Assembly: GCF_034350045.1 (NCBI RefSeq)
Contig: NZ_CP133781.1
Location: 1,185,001-1,249,000 of the forward strand
DNA: 64,000 nt
From: Pseudomonas sp. CCI4.2
GTDB lineage: Bacteria; Pseudomonadota; Gammaproteobacteria; Pseudomonadales; Pseudomonadaceae
Reading direction: 5' to 3'
Shown here: piece by piece, positions 9,260 through 19,433 of the stretch
How the letters are laid out: each line of letters begins with the position of its first letter
Position numbering within the stretch: position 1 is the first letter of the stretch
The notes under the pieces: generated by a model
The model's database searches: none
What the model was told of the DNA's origin: nothing
Seen by the model: only the letters and a program-made list of their open reading frames with translations
Program-made: the position numbers and the translations under genes

Positions 9260-10465
9260 ATGACTTCTTTTTCTACCCTGCGCATTCCCGCTGCAGTGAT
9301 CAGCAGTGACGCCCAAGCCCTGCACGTGGCGGGCGAATTGGCTGAACAATTCAAGCGCGACAGTGCCTTGCGTGACAGCGAGCGACGCCTTCCGTATGCC
9401 GAACTTGACCTGTTTTCCAACTCAGGTTTATGGGGCATCACCGTGCCGAAAGCGTTCGGCGGTGCGGGTGTTTCCAATGTCACGCTGGCGACGGTTATTC
9501 GACTGATCGCCCAAGCCGACTCGTCTCTGGGGCAAATCCCGCAAAACCATTTTTATGCGCTGGAAGTTTTGCGGGTGAACGGCAGCCCTGAGCAGCAAAA
9601 ACGCCTGTATGCGCAAACGTTGACCGGTGCTCGGTTCGGTAACGCGCTGGCCGAACTGGGAACCAAAACTGCTCACGACCGCACCACGCGCTTGAGCCGC
9701 GACGGTGACGGCTATCGCATTAATGGCCGCAAGTTTTACGCCACCGGCGCGTTGTATGCGCAGCGAATCCCGACCTCGGTGATCGACGACCTGGGCGTGC
9801 AACACCTGGTATTCGTCCCCTATGACAGCGCCGGTTTGAGCGTGATCGATGACTGGAGCGGCTTTGGCCAGCGCACCACCGGCAGCGGCTCTGTGGTGTT
9901 CGATGACGTATTCGTCAGCGCCGACGATGTGGTGCCGTTTCAAAGCGCGTTTGAGCGCCCCACCACGGTCGGCCCGCTGGCGCAAATTCTCCACGCCGCC
10001 ATCGACACCGGCATCGCCCGCGCCGCCTACGAAGACGCACTGCATTTTGTCCGCACCCGCACCCGACCCTGGATCGACTCCGGCACCGAAAAGGCCGTGG
10101 ACGATCCTTTGACCCTGCACAGTTTCGGCAAACTCGGGGTTCGCCTTCATGCCGCCGAAGCGCTGCTGGAACGCGCAGCTGAATTCCTGGACCGCGCACA
10201 CGCTGACAGCAGCGCAGCAAACGTCGCCGCAGCCTCCATCGCGGTGGCCGAAGCGCGGGCCATTAGCACTGATATTTCCCTCGCCGCAGGCAGCACCTTG
10301 TTTGAATTGGCCGGCAGTCAGGCGACCTTGGCTGAACACGGCCTCGACCGTCATTGGCGCAACGCCCGGGTGCATACGCTGCACGACCCGGTGCGCTGGA
10401 AATTCCACGCCATCGGCAACTACTACCTCAATCACGAAAATCCTCCACTGCGGGGGACGATCTGA
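9260..10465 (+). CDS. SfnB-family sulfur-acquisition oxidoreductase, copy 2
   Basis: A 401-residue paralogue of the gene before it, starting 20 bases downstream with GGAG before the ATG. Shared blocks include LGQIPQNHF, INGRKFYATGALYAQRIPTSV, VIDDWSGFGQRTTGSGSVVFDDVFV and NARVHTLHDPVRWKFHAIGNYYLN. The two proteins align end to end, so a tandem duplication with divergence is likely. It should be a reduced-flavin-dependent oxygenase or dehydrogenase acting on organosulfur compounds. Its stop overlaps the monooxygenase start by one base (TGATG), so translation is coupled. Confidence 0.85.
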   Translation: MTSFSTLRIPAAVISSDAQALHVAGELAEQFKRDSALRDSERRLPYAELDLFSNSGLWGITVPKAFGGAGVSNVTLATVIRLIAQADSSLGQIPQNHFYALEVLRVNGSPEQQKRLYAQTLTGARFGNALAELGTKTAHDRTTRLSRDGDGYRINGRKFYATGALYAQRIPTSVIDDLGVQHLVFVPYDSAGLSVIDDWSGFGQRTTGSGSVVFDDVFVSADDVVPFQSAFERPTTVGPLAQILHAAIDTGIARAAYEDALHFVRTRTRPWIDSGTEKAVDDPLTLHSFGKLGVRLHAAEALLERAAEFLDRAHADSSAANVAAASIAVAEARAISTDISLAAGSTLFELAGSQATLAEHGLDRHWRNARVHTLHDPVRWKFHAIGNYYLNHENPPLRGTI

Positions 10466-11826
10466 TGCCAAAGAAAAAGATTCTGCTTAACGCGTTCAAC
10501 ATGAATTGCATTGGACACATCAACCACGGCCTGTGGACCCACCCACGGGACACTTCGACCGAGTACAAAACCCTCGAATACTGGACCGAACTGGCGCAAT
10601 TGCTGGAGCGCGGTTTGTTCGACGGGCTGTTTATCGCCGATATCGTCGGCGTGTATGACGTCTACCAGCATTCGGTTGATGTCCCGCTTAAAGAGGCGAT
10701 CCAGTTGCCGGTCAACGACCCGCTGCTGCTGTTATCGGCCATGGCCGCCGTCACGAAAAACCTCGGCTTCGGCCTGACCGTCAACCTCACGTATGAGGCG
10801 CCCTATCTGTTCGCCCGACGCATGTCGACCCTGGATCACCTGAGTCGGGGTCGAGTGGGCTGGAACATTGTCACCGGTTATCTGGACAGCGCGGCCAAAG
10901 CCATGGGCCTCACCGAACAGATCGAACATGACCGTCGCTACGACCAGGCCGACGAGTACCTGGAAGTGCTCTACAAACTCTGGGAAGGCAGTTGGGAAGA
11001 CGACGCGGTCATCAATGATCGCCAACAACGGGTCTACGCCCAGCCAAGCAAAGTGCATAAGGTCGAACACAAGGGCGAGTTCTATCAGGTCGAGGGTTAT
11101 CACCTGTGCGAACCGTCGATTCAGCGTACGCCGGTGTTATTTCAGGCGGGCACGTCCGAGCGCGGTATACAGTTCGGCGGGCGGCACGCTGAGTGCGTAT
11201 TCATCAGCGGTCAAAACAAAGCCGCGACCCGAGAACAGGTGGACAAGGTCCGCAAAAGCGCGGTCGCCGCCGGCCGCAAACCGGAAGACGTGAGGATATT
11301 CATGGGCCTCAACGTGATCGTCGGCGCCACTGAAGAGCTGGCCCGGGCCAAGCAGCGTGAGTACCAGGAATACGCCAGTGCTGAAGCCGGGGTCGCGCAT
11401 TTCGCGGCCTCGACCGGAATCGACTTCGCCGAGTACGAACTGGACGAGCCCATTCAGTACGTGAAGAGCAACGCGATTCAATCCGCCACCAAAACCCTGA
11501 AAAACAACGACTGGACCCGTCGTCACTTGCTCGACCAGCACGCCTTGGGCGGACGCTATATCACCTTGGTCGGCTCGCCTGAGCAAGTGGCGGATGAACT
11601 GGAATCCTGGATCGCCGAAACCGGCCTCGACGGCTTCAACCTGACCCGGATCGTGACCCCGGAAAGCTACGTCGACTTTATCGATTTGGTGATCCCGGAG
11701 CTGCAACACCGTGGCTCGTACAAGACGGCGTATGACGCCGGGAGCTTGCGCGAGAAATTGTTTCATCAGGGACCACGGTTGCCTGACTCGCATGCGGGTG
11801 CTGGGTATCGCCATGTTTCTGAGTAA
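10465..11826 (+). CDS. FMN-dependent monooxygenase, NtaA/SnaA/DszA/SoxA family
   Basis: A 453-residue luciferase-like TIM-barrel monooxygenase. Family blocks include LNAFNMNCIGHINHGLWTHP at the start, the YWTELAQLLERGLFDGLFIADIVGVYD segment, GRVGWNIVTGYLDSAAKAMG and PVLFQAGTSERGIQFGGRHAECVF. Members use FMNH2 supplied by a separate reductase to open C-S or C-N bonds in sulfones, nitrilotriacetate and related compounds. The start at 10465 overlaps the previous stop; an upstream extension would run through that gene. The surrounding sulfur genes point to an organosulfur substrate. No flavin reductase gene is nearby. Confidence 0.88.
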   Translation: MPKKKILLNAFNMNCIGHINHGLWTHPRDTSTEYKTLEYWTELAQLLERGLFDGLFIADIVGVYDVYQHSVDVPLKEAIQLPVNDPLLLLSAMAAVTKNLGFGLTVNLTYEAPYLFARRMSTLDHLSRGRVGWNIVTGYLDSAAKAMGLTEQIEHDRRYDQADEYLEVLYKLWEGSWEDDAVINDRQQRVYAQPSKVHKVEHKGEFYQVEGYHLCEPSIQRTPVLFQAGTSERGIQFGGRHAECVFISGQNKAATREQVDKVRKSAVAAGRKPEDVRIFMGLNVIVGATEELARAKQREYQEYASAEAGVAHFAASTGIDFAEYELDEPIQYVKSNAIQSATKTLKNNDWTRRHLLDQHALGGRYITLVGSPEQVADELESWIAETGLDGFNLTRIVTPESYVDFIDLVIPELQHRGSYKTAYDAGSLREKLFHQGPRLPDSHAGAGYRHVSE

Positions 11827-11835
11827 AGCCAGACC

Positions 11836-11902
11836 CATTCGCAGGCAAGCCTGCTCCCACAATTCCCGTGCAGGCTGTGTGGGAGCAGGCTTGCCTGCGA
11901 AG
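11836..11902. repeat. REP-type inverted repeat
   Basis: CATTCGCAGGCAAGCCTGCT and AGCAGGCTTGCCTGCGAAGG are long near-perfect arms flanking CCCACAATTCCCGTGCAGGCTGTGTGGG. It sits in the gap between the monooxygenase and the metQ-like gene and could dampen transcription into the transporter genes. Confidence 0.8.
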
Positions 11903-11942
11903 GCGGCCTAACAAACAACATCAATTCATCTGGAACGCACCC

Positions 11943-12731
11943 ATGACAAAAACCCTGATCGCCCTCGCCTTAAGCGTACTCACCCTGACCGCTCACGCCG
12001 ACGACAAACCGCTCAAAATCGGCACCACTGCTGCGTTCTCGATTCCATTGGAAGCCGCTGTTGAAGAAGCCGGCAGGCAGGGCCTGAAAGTCGAACTGGT
12101 GGAGTTCAGCGACTGGATCGCACCCAATGTCAGCCTCGCGGCGGGCGACATCGATGTGAACTACTTTCAGCACATTCCTTTCCTGGAAAACGCCAACGCA
12201 GCAGCAGGCTTCCATCTGGTGCCGTTCGCACCGGGGATTATCAACAACGTCGGGTTGTACTCGAAACGCTACAAAAGCTTTGATGAGCTGCCAGTGGGCG
12301 CCACCGTGGCCATCGCCAACGACCCGATCAATAGCGGGCGCGGCCTGCAACTGTTGGCCAAGGCCGGGCTGATCACGCTCAAACCGGGCGTCGGTTACAA
12401 AGCCACCGAAGAAGACATCACAGCCAACCCGAAAAAAATCAAACTGATTCAGGTCGAGGCCGTGCAGCTGGTCCGCGCCTATGACGATGCCGATCTGGTG
12501 CAAGGCTACCCGGCGTACATTCGTCTCTCGAAGACCTTCGACGCAGGCTCGGCTTTGTTGTTTGACGGGCTGGACCACAAGGAATACGTGATCCAGTTTG
12601 TGATCAAGCCCGAAAGCAAAACCGACCCACGCATAGCCAAGTTCGTTGATATCTACCAGCACTCACCGGTGGTCCGCGCGGCGCTCGATAAAGCCCACGG
12701 CAAGCTGTATCAAGCTGGCTGGGAAAGCTGA
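11943..12731 (+). CDS. metQ: MetQ/NlpA-type substrate-binding protein
   Basis: A 262-residue periplasmic binding protein of the methionine (NlpA/MetQ) class. A 19-residue signal ending AHA precedes [14 protein letters not shown]. Family blocks are [44 protein letters not shown] and [11 protein letters not shown]. No lipobox is visible, so it is probably soluble in the periplasm. It is first of metQ-metN-metI order. Its position behind sulfur oxygenases suggests a methionine analogue, sulfoxide or other organosulfur ligand rather than methionine itself. The start at 11943 directly precedes the signal peptide; the longer in-frame start lies inside the REP element. Confidence 0.83.
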   Translation: MTKTLIALALSVLTLTAHADDKPLKIGTTAAFSIPLEAAVEEAGRQGLKVELVEFSDWIAPNVSLAAGDIDVNYFQHIPFLENANAAAGFHLVPFAPGIINNVGLYSKRYKSFDELPVGATVAIANDPINSGRGLQLLAKAGLITLKPGVGYKATEEDITANPKKIKLIQVEAVQLVRAYDDADLVQGYPAYIRLSKTFDAGSALLFDGLDHKEYVIQFVIKPESKTDPRIAKFVDIYQHSPVVRAALDKAHGKLYQAGWES

Positions 12732-12733
12732 AT

Positions 12734-13855
12734 ATGAGCGCAACCGCCCAACGTCGACTGATACTTGAACCGTCCGGGGCTACAGCGACGACAGCACTGC
12801 ACCCGGACTTGAACCGCGCCCACGTTCGCTTCATTCATCTGGGCAAAACCTACGACAGCAAACAGGGCCCGGTGGACGCTTTACAGAACATCGACCTGGC
12901 GATTCAGCGCGGTGAAGTATTTGGCATCATCGGCCGCAGCGGCGCGGGCAAATCGTCGCTGATTCGCACCATCAATCGCCTGGAGCGTCCGAGCAGCGGG
13001 TGGGTGTTGATCGACCACGTGGACATCGCCGAGTTCGACGAAGACCACTTGGTGCAGCTGCGTCGGCGCATCGGCATGATCTTTCAGCACTTCAACTTGA
13101 TGTCCGCCAAAACCGTGTGGCAGAACGTTGAATTGCCCTTGAAAGTCGCCGGAGTACCCCGTGAACAGCGCCAGCGCAAAGTCACCGAATTGCTGGAATT
13201 GGTAGGTTTGCAGGACAAACACAAGGTCTATCCGGCGCAGTTGTCCGGCGGCCAGAAACAGCGTGTGGGGATTGCCCGCGCGCTGGTGCATGACCCGGCG
13301 ATTTTGCTGTGCGACGAAGCCACGTCGGCGCTGGACCCAGAGACCACGCAATCAATCCTCGGCCTGCTGCGCGAGATCAACCAGCGGCTGGGCCTTACGA
13401 TCATTTTGATCACCCATGAGATGGCGGTGATTCGCGATATCTGTGACCGCGTTGTGGTGCTGGAACAGGGCCAAGTGGTTGAGCAAGGCCCGGTCTGGCA
13501 AGTGTTCGGTAACCCGCAGCACGACGTCAGTAAAACCCTGCTCGCACCCTTGCAACACGGACTGCCCGAGGATTTATTGGCGCGGATGAGATCGCAGCCG
13601 CAGCAAGCCCATGCCGCCGTAGTGTTGGACCTGCATTTCACTGGCGTCAGCGGCGAAGAGCCGGATCTAGCGGAGTTGTTTAATACGCTCGGTGGGCGAG
13701 TCAGTCTGATGCAGGGCGGCGTCCAGCGCATTCAGGGCCGTGCGCTGGGGCATCTGATTTTGTCGGTATCTCGGTCGCCCCATGGTCGCGAAGAATTGCT
13801 GGCCCGCGCCCGCACCGTGGCGCAACGTGCGGAGGTATTAGGCTATGTGGTTTGA
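12734..13855 (+). CDS. metN: MetN-type ABC transporter ATPase
   Basis: A 373-residue ATPase with an extension of about 30 residues before the nucleotide-binding domain. Walker A is GRSGAGKSS (~76-84), the signature [15 protein letters not shown] (~171), Walker [13 protein letters not shown] and the switch ITHEM. The C-terminal ~90 residues form the NIL domain typical of MetN, which in the family binds methionine and inhibits transport. It starts three bases after metQ and overlaps metI by 11 bases, so the three are one unit. Confidence 0.88.
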   Translation: MSATAQRRLILEPSGATATTALHPDLNRAHVRFIHLGKTYDSKQGPVDALQNIDLAIQRGEVFGIIGRSGAGKSSLIRTINRLERPSSGWVLIDHVDIAEFDEDHLVQLRRRIGMIFQHFNLMSAKTVWQNVELPLKVAGVPREQRQRKVTELLELVGLQDKHKVYPAQLSGGQKQRVGIARALVHDPAILLCDEATSALDPETTQSILGLLREINQRLGLTIILITHEMAVIRDICDRVVVLEQGQVVEQGPVWQVFGNPQHDVSKTLLAPLQHGLPEDLLARMRSQPQQAHAAVVLDLHFTGVSGEEPDLAELFNTLGGRVSLMQGGVQRIQGRALGHLILSVSRSPHGREELLARARTVAQRAEVLGYVV

Positions 13856-14489
13856 CCGATTGCTACAGGGCACCCTCGATACGTTTTTGATGGTGGGCGT
13901 GTCGTCATTAATTGCTTTGTTGGTGGGCGTTCCGCTGGCGGTTTTGCTGGTCACCAGCGGCAAGGGCGGGATATACGAAGCGCCCGCACTGAACCGCGTA
14001 CTGGGGGTGGTCGTTAACCTGTTCCGTTCGATTCCGTTTCTGATTTTGATGGTGGCGCTGATCCCGTTCACCCGACTGATCGTCGGTACAACGTATGGGG
14101 TGTGGGCTGCCGTCGTACCGCTGACCATCGCCGCCACGCCGTTCTTTGCGCGCATCGCCGAGGTCAGTGTGCGGGAAGTCGATCACGGGTTGATCGAAGC
14201 CGCTCAGGCCATGGGGTGCCGTCGTTGGCACATCATCTGGCACGTCCTGCTGCCCGAATCGCTGCCGGGCATCGTTGGCGGCTTCACGATTACTCTGGTG
14301 ACCATGATCAATTCATCCGCCATGGCCGGGGCCATTGGTGCAGGCGGTTTAGGTGACATTGCTTACCGCTACGGCTATCAGCGCTTCGACAGCCAGGTGA
14401 TGCTGACGGTAATCGTGCTGTTGGTGGTGGTGGTTGCGGTGATTCAAATGGGGGGCGATCGACTGGCGCACGTCTTGAACAAACGCTGA
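13845..14489 (+). CDS. metI: MetI-type ABC transporter permease
   Basis: A 214-residue permease with about five membrane segments. It has [18 protein letters not shown] and the coupling motif [26 protein letters not shown], both typical of MetI. It forms the channel fed by the MetQ-like protein two genes upstream. It overlaps metN by 11 bases and ends the transporter operon. The methyltransferase gene 44 bases later may be read through, as no terminator separates them. Confidence 0.88.
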   Translation: MWFDRLLQGTLDTFLMVGVSSLIALLVGVPLAVLLVTSGKGGIYEAPALNRVLGVVVNLFRSIPFLILMVALIPFTRLIVGTTYGVWAAVVPLTIAATPFFARIAEVSVREVDHGLIEAAQAMGCRRWHIIWHVLLPESLPGIVGGFTITLVTMINSSAMAGAIGAGGLGDIAYRYGYQRFDSQVMLTVIVLLVVVVAVIQMGGDRLAHVLNKR

Positions 14490-14533
14490 GCAAGGGTATA
14501 TTCACCGCTTATCTATGCCCAGACAGACTCGCC

Positions 14534-15160
14534 ATGAAACTCGATCCGCAGGACCTCGCACAAATAACCGCTGCCACCGTCGGTCATTACAACGCTGTGG
14601 CCGACGACTTTCGCGAAGGAACCTGGGGTCACGACGTCAGCCAGAACATTGCCGCGTTGCTGCGGCATATCGAAGGTAACGCGCCGTTTCAGATTCTCGA
14701 CTTCGGCTGCGGGCCGGGGCGTGATCTGAAGACGTTTACGGCGATGGGGCATATTGCAGTCGGACTCGATGGCTCAGAGCGCTTTGCCCAGATGGCCCGT
14801 GAAGAAACCGGCTGCGAGGTGCTGCAACAGAACTTCCTTGAGCTTGACCTGCCCGCCTGGCGCTTCGATGGAATCTTCGCCAACGCCGTGCTATTCCACG
14901 TGCCACGCCAGGAACTGCCCCGCGTCTTGCGCCAATTGCACGAAGCATTGAAACCTCGCGGTGTTCTGTTCAGCTCCAACCCTCGGGGCGAGAACGAAGA
15001 AGGCTGGAACGGCAGTCGATACGGCTCTTATCACGACCTAAAGAACTGGCGCGAACTGCTTAATGGGGCGGGGTTTGTGGAGTTGGAACATTATTACCGG
15101 CCCGAAGGACTGCCCTTGGATCAACAGCCTTGGCTGGCGAGTGTGTGGCGTAAGGTTTGA
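14534..15160 (+). CDS. Class I SAM-dependent methyltransferase
   Basis: A 208-residue methyltransferase of the Methyltransf_11/25 type. SAM motif I is ILDFGCGPGRDLKTF (~55-69), followed by an acidic end of strand 2 (GLDGSERF) and FDGIFANAVLFHV in the motif IV region. The acceptor is not known. It lies downstream of the sulfur transporter genes in the same direction, so it may methylate a thiol or related compound, but that is only context. It is followed by a REP repeat and a convergent efflux operon. Confidence 0.8.
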   Translation: MKLDPQDLAQITAATVGHYNAVADDFREGTWGHDVSQNIAALLRHIEGNAPFQILDFGCGPGRDLKTFTAMGHIAVGLDGSERFAQMAREETGCEVLQQNFLELDLPAWRFDGIFANAVLFHVPRQELPRVLRQLHEALKPRGVLFSSNPRGENEEGWNGSRYGSYHDLKNWRELLNGAGFVELEHYYRPEGLPLDQQPWLASVWRKV

Positions 15161-15183
15161 AGGAATGCGCGGTTTGAACTGAC

Positions 15184-15255
15184 CCCTTCCCGAATAAATT
15201 CGGTCCCACAGATTTAATTTTCGATCACCCTGTGGGACCGAACTTGTTCGGGAAG
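15184..15255. repeat. REP-type inverted repeat, possible bidirectional terminator
   Basis: CTTCCCGAATAAATTCGGTC / CCGAACTTGTTCGGGAAG with inner CCCACAG / CTGTGGG gives a long stem around an AT-rich loop. It lies between the convergent methyltransferase and efflux permease genes, where it could end transcription from both sides. Confidence 0.75.
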
Positions 15256-15258
15256 AAT

Positions 15259-18200
15259 TCAACGCGGTGTATCTGGCTGACCATCGAGTTCAGCTTGCTT
15301 GGCTTGGGCCTCGTCACGCTGCTCTTCGCTCGGTTCTTCAATCCGATACCACGCCACATACAGCGCAGGCAGGAACAGTAACGTCAGCAGCGTGGCGATA
15401 ATAATTCCGCCAATCATCGCGTAGGCCATGGGGCCCCAGAACACTTCCCGGGCGATGGGGATCATGGCCAAGCTGGCGGCGGCAGCGGTGAGCAGGATGG
15501 GGCGACGACGATGTTGGGTCGCTTTGACCACCGCGTCCCACGGCAAGTAATCGCCGCGTTCATAGGCGTCAATCTGCGTCACCAAAATCACCGAGTTGCG
15601 GATGATGATACCGATCAACGCCAGAATTCCGAGGATCGCCACAAAACCCAAGGGCGTGCCGGTCGGAATCAGCGCCAGCACCACGCCGATTAGCCCCAGT
15701 GGCGCAACGCTCGCAACCAAAAACATCTTCTGCACACTCTGCAGTTGAATCATCAAGAACGTCGCCATGAGGAACGCCATCAACGGTACTACTTTGGCAA
15801 TCGGTCCTTGGGCCTTGCCGCTTTCTTCCACGGTGCCACCGGTGGCGACTTTAAAGCCCACCGGTAAGCCGCTGGCGAATTTATCGATGTCGGGTTTGAG
15901 CTGTTTTACCAAGTCAGTCGGTTGAATCGAATCGCGCACGGCCGCTTTGACGGTGATGGTCGGTTTACGGTCTCGACGCCACACCAGCGGTTGTTCCAAT
16001 TCATAACGCACCGTGGCAAACGCCAACAACGGAATCGAGGTGCCGCTTGGCGTGACAATTTGCAGGTTTTGCAATGTCTCCGGCGTACCGCGCTCGGCGT
16101 CTTCTGCGCGGCCGACGACGTTGATCAGGTAAATATCGTCCCGTACTTGGGTGACGGGCGAGCCGGTGACGATGCTGTTCATCAATTGCGCCACGTCCTG
16201 GGACGACAACCCCAACTGTCGGGCCTTGTCTTGGGCGATATCGATGCGCAGCACTTTGCCGGGCTCGTTCCAATCGTAGATGATTTCGCCAATGTGCGAA
16301 TTTTGACCCAGTAAGGTCGCCAGCTCGATAGCGTGCTGGCGAACTTTGTCGATGTCTTTGCCGCTCACCCTGTACTGAATCGGACGCCCCACCGGCGGCC
16401 CCATTTCCAGCGGTTGCACGTAGCTGCCGATGCCAACGAAGTCATCGCGCAGGCGGTTTTTCAGGCGTTGGGTCAATGCGCCACGCTGCTCCAGACCTTT
16501 GCTGACGATCACCAGTTGCGCGTAGTACGGGTTTTCCAGTTGCTGATCCAGCGGCAAATAAAAGCGCACCGCGCCCTGACCTATGTAAGTGCTCCAGCGC
16601 GCAATGTCCGGGTCGTCCTTGAGTGTGGCTTCAAGCCGATCCACCGCTTTGCGGGTTTTATTGATCGAAGCGTTTTGCGGCAGGTTCAAGTCCACTAGAA
16701 TTTCCGGCCGGTCTGACGACGGAAAAAACTGATTCTGGACGAAGCGCATTGAAAACACTGCCATCGCAAACAACAGCACGGTGATGAGGATCGTCCACCA
16801 CCGGTTGCGCATCGCCAACAGCATGCCGCCGTTGAACGCCCGTGCGAGGCGTCCCGGTTTTTCTGATTTCTTTTTGATGTTCTCGCTGAGGATGTGAACG
16901 CCAAGCACCGGCGCGAACAACACTGCAACCACCCACGACACCAGCATCGCCACGGCAATGACCGCGAACAGAGTGAACGTGTATTCCCCGGCAGAGCTGG
17001 CGTTGAGGCCAATTGGCACGAACCCGGCCACGGTGACCAAGGTGCCGGTCAACATCGGAAACGCCGTCGAGGTGTAGGCGAAGGTAGCGGCTTGTTCTTT
17101 AGTTTCCCCCAGCTCCAGGCGGGTGACCATCATCTCCACCGTGATCATGGCGTCGTCCACCAACAGGCCGAGGGCGATGATCAACGCGCCGAGGGAAATT
17201 CGCTGCATGGTGATGCCGCTGTATTCCATGAAGACGAAGACCATCGCCAACACCAACGGAATCGAACACGCGACCACCAATCCGGCGCGCACGCCGAGAC
17301 TGATAAAGCTGACGATCAATACGATGGCCACCGCCTCGAACAGTGCGCTGGTGAAGCCGCCGACGGCCTTCTCCACCACTTGCGCCTGATCCGACACGTT
17401 GTGTACGCCGACGCCCACTGGCAGGTCGGCGGTAGCGGCGTCCATCTGTGAATGCAGGGCGTTACCGAATGTCTGGATGTTGCCGCCTTTCTGCATGGCG
17501 ATGGCCAAGCCAATGGCGGGCTTGCCGTTGAAGCGGAACATCGGTGTAGGCGGGTCGGTGTAACCTCGGCTGATGTCGGCAATGTCGCTCAGGCGATAGA
17601 AGCGGTCATTAAGCCGTAAGTTGACCGTCTCAAGGTCTTTTTCCGAGGCGAACTGGCCCGACGTGCGCACGGTAATCCGTTCCGGCCCGGCTTCGATGAC
17701 CCCGGCCGGCGTGACCGTGTTTTGCGATTGCAGACTTTGCACGACTTGCCGCTGATCCAGGCCTAACGCAGCCAACTTGCGGGTGGAGAAATTCAGGTAC
17801 AGCACCTCGTCCTGCTGGCCTATCATCTCGACCTTGCCCAGACCCGGTACCGCGCGGATGCCAGCCCTGACTTGCTCCACGTAGTCACGCAACTGGCGCA
17901 TGGACAAGCCATCAGCGGTAAACGCATAGATTGAGCCGTACACGTCGCCGAATTCGTCGTTAAACGCCGGCCCTTGAATGCCCTGGGGAAAGTTGCCGCG
18001 AATGTCGTTGATCTTCTTGCGAACCTGGTACCAGATTTCCGGAATGGCCTTGGCATTGGTGGTGTCGCGCAGATAAACAAACACCGTCGATTCGCCAGGC
18101 CGGGTGTAGCTTTTGACGTAATCAAGGGAGTCCAGTTCTTCTAGTTTTTTCTCGATACGGTCGGTGACTTGCTCCAGGGTTTCATCCACTGTGGCACCGG

Positions 18201-18366
18201 GCCACCGGGTTTGAATGACCATAGTTTTGATGGTGAACGAAGGGTCTTCTTCACGCCCAAGATTCAGGTACGAAAACACCCCCATCAACAACGCGACGAA
18301 CATCAGGTACCAAACAAACGATTGGTGTTTGATGGCCCAATCGGACAGGTTGAAGTTCCCTTTCAT
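15259..18366 (-). CDS. triC: RND efflux pump inner-membrane transporter, TriC-like
   Basis: A 1035-residue RND permease with the usual repeated layout: helix 1 near residues 12-32, a large periplasmic domain, helices 2-6 from about 335, a second periplasmic loop and helices 8-12 to the C-terminus. The helix-4 proton-relay pair is in GLLVDDAMITVEMM. The short N-terminus (NLSDWAIKHQSFVWYLMFV) matches the TriC/VexH-like branch. It should drive proton-coupled export with two adaptors encoded just upstream. No outer-membrane channel gene is present, as in TriABC, which borrows OpmH. It overlaps the adaptor gene by four bases. Confidence 0.85.
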   Translation of the reverse strand: MKGNFNLSDWAIKHQSFVWYLMFVALLMGVFSYLNLGREEDPSFTIKTMVIQTRWPGATVDETLEQVTDRIEKKLEELDSLDYVKSYTRPGESTVFVYLRDTTNAKAIPEIWYQVRKKINDIRGNFPQGIQGPAFNDEFGDVYGSIYAFTADGLSMRQLRDYVEQVRAGIRAVPGLGKVEMIGQQDEVLYLNFSTRKLAALGLDQRQVVQSLQSQNTVTPAGVIEAGPERITVRTSGQFASEKDLETVNLRLNDRFYRLSDIADISRGYTDPPTPMFRFNGKPAIGLAIAMQKGGNIQTFGNALHSQMDAATADLPVGVGVHNVSDQAQVVEKAVGGFTSALFEAVAIVLIVSFISLGVRAGLVVACSIPLVLAMVFVFMEYSGITMQRISLGALIIALGLLVDDAMITVEMMVTRLELGETKEQAATFAYTSTAFPMLTGTLVTVAGFVPIGLNASSAGEYTFTLFAVIAVAMLVSWVVAVLFAPVLGVHILSENIKKKSEKPGRLARAFNGGMLLAMRNRWWTILITVLLFAMAVFSMRFVQNQFFPSSDRPEILVDLNLPQNASINKTRKAVDRLEATLKDDPDIARWSTYIGQGAVRFYLPLDQQLENPYYAQLVIVSKGLEQRGALTQRLKNRLRDDFVGIGSYVQPLEMGPPVGRPIQYRVSGKDIDKVRQHAIELATLLGQNSHIGEIIYDWNEPGKVLRIDIAQDKARQLGLSSQDVAQLMNSIVTGSPVTQVRDDIYLINVVGRAEDAERGTPETLQNLQIVTPSGTSIPLLAFATVRYELEQPLVWRRDRKPTITVKAAVRDSIQPTDLVKQLKPDIDKFASGLPVGFKVATGGTVEESGKAQGPIAKVVPLMAFLMATFLMIQLQSVQKMFLVASVAPLGLIGVVLALIPTGTPLGFVAILGILALIGIIIRNSVILVTQIDAYERGDYLPWDAVVKATQHRRRPILLTAAAASLAMIPIAREVFWGPMAYAMIGGIIIATLLTLLFLPALYVAWYRIEEPSEEQRDEAQAKQAELDGQPDTPR

Positions 18367-19433
18367 CGTGGGGCATCCTTATCGACTTTAACTTTTTGGC
18401 CAGGCTTGAGGCTGTTCACACCGGCACTGACCACGCGCTCGCCGGCCTTCACGCCCGCCACCAAAACCACGCTGTCATCGTCGCGGCTTATAACGTTGAC
18501 CTCTCGCGGGGCGACGGTTTGGTTTTGCACGTCGACGATCCAGATTTGGGTCTTACCATCGACGTTCTGCACGGCGTTGATCGGCAGCTGTACCCGGGGT
18601 TCGATCGCGGTGGTGAGGGTAACGCTGATGGCAGTGCCGAGACGAAATGCGGTGGGAGTGTCAGTTAACGTCAGGCGCGCACGGCGGGTACGGGTCGAGC
18701 GTTCAGCTTGGGGCTCAATTTCGCGAAGCGTAGCGGTGGTGTTGATCTCCGGCGCCAACTGAGCCGCCACCTTGAATTCCACGCCTTCGTGCAGCTCATC
18801 GGCCAGCGACGCAGGCAGGTCAATTACCGCTTCTTTGATGTCGGGCCGTGCCAGTGTCACCACTTTTTGTCCGGCACTGACCACTTGCCCGGCCTCGACT
18901 TTCCAGTTGGTCACCACCGCCGCGTGATCGGCACGCAGGTCGCTGTAGTTGAGCTGATCCTGGGCCTGAGTGACCGCCGCCCTCGCTTGCTCCAGCGAGG
19001 CGCGGGTGGTACGCAAATCCGTCTGGGCAATATCGAGTTGGGCCTGAGCCCCTACGCCCCGGTCGAACAACTCTTGTTGGCGGCGTGCATTGGCCTGAGT
19101 GTTGATCCACTGCGCTTCGATTCGCGCCAAATCGCCTTGGCGGGCCCGCAGGTTATTTTGCTGATCGGTGGGATCAAGGGTCGCCAACAGCTGGCCGTTC
19201 TCCACTTCACTGCCAACGTCGACACTGCGTTGGGCGATGCGGCCTGACACACGAAACCCCAGCGTGCTTTCGTAGCGGGCCTGAATATTTCCGGCAAAGC
19301 GCCCGAGGTTTTCCACGGATTGCGGCTGGACCTCGATGGACAACACCGGGCGCACCGGTTCAGGCGGTGGCTCGGGTTTGCTACAAGCACTGATCATCAG
19401 GCTGCTCAGCACCATCAATGACAGGCGCTTCAT
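18363..19433 (-). CDS. triB: RND periplasmic adaptor lipoprotein, TriB-like
   Basis: A 356-residue membrane fusion protein. The lipobox MISAC puts the acylated cysteine at residue 17. A lipoyl/barrel-sandwich half (GFRVSGRIAQRSVDVGSEVENGQLLATLDPTDQQ), a helical hairpin rich in Ala/Gln and the returning half (VVTNWKVEAGQVVSAGQKVVTLA) follow. It bridges the inner-membrane pump and the outer-membrane channel. It overlaps the genes on both sides by four bases. Having two adaptors before one pump is the TriABC arrangement. Confidence 0.82.
   Translation of the reverse strand: MKRLSLMVLSSLMISACSKPEPPPEPVRPVLSIEVQPQSVENLGRFAGNIQARYESTLGFRVSGRIAQRSVDVGSEVENGQLLATLDPTDQQNNLRARQGDLARIEAQWINTQANARRQQELFDRGVGAQAQLDIAQTDLRTTRASLEQARAAVTQAQDQLNYSDLRADHAAVVTNWKVEAGQVVSAGQKVVTLARPDIKEAVIDLPASLADELHEGVEFKVAAQLAPEINTTATLREIEPQAERSTRTRRARLTLTDTPTAFRLGTAISVTLTTAIEPRVQLPINAVQNVDGKTQIWIVDVQNQTVAPREVNVISRDDDSVVLVAGVKAGERVVSAGVNSLKPGQKVKVDKDAPR

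Noticed and set aside
9428..10471. 347-codon open frame antisense to the second sfnB-like gene
   Set aside because: The composition is that of a shadow frame, and the sense gene has clear family motifs over its whole length.
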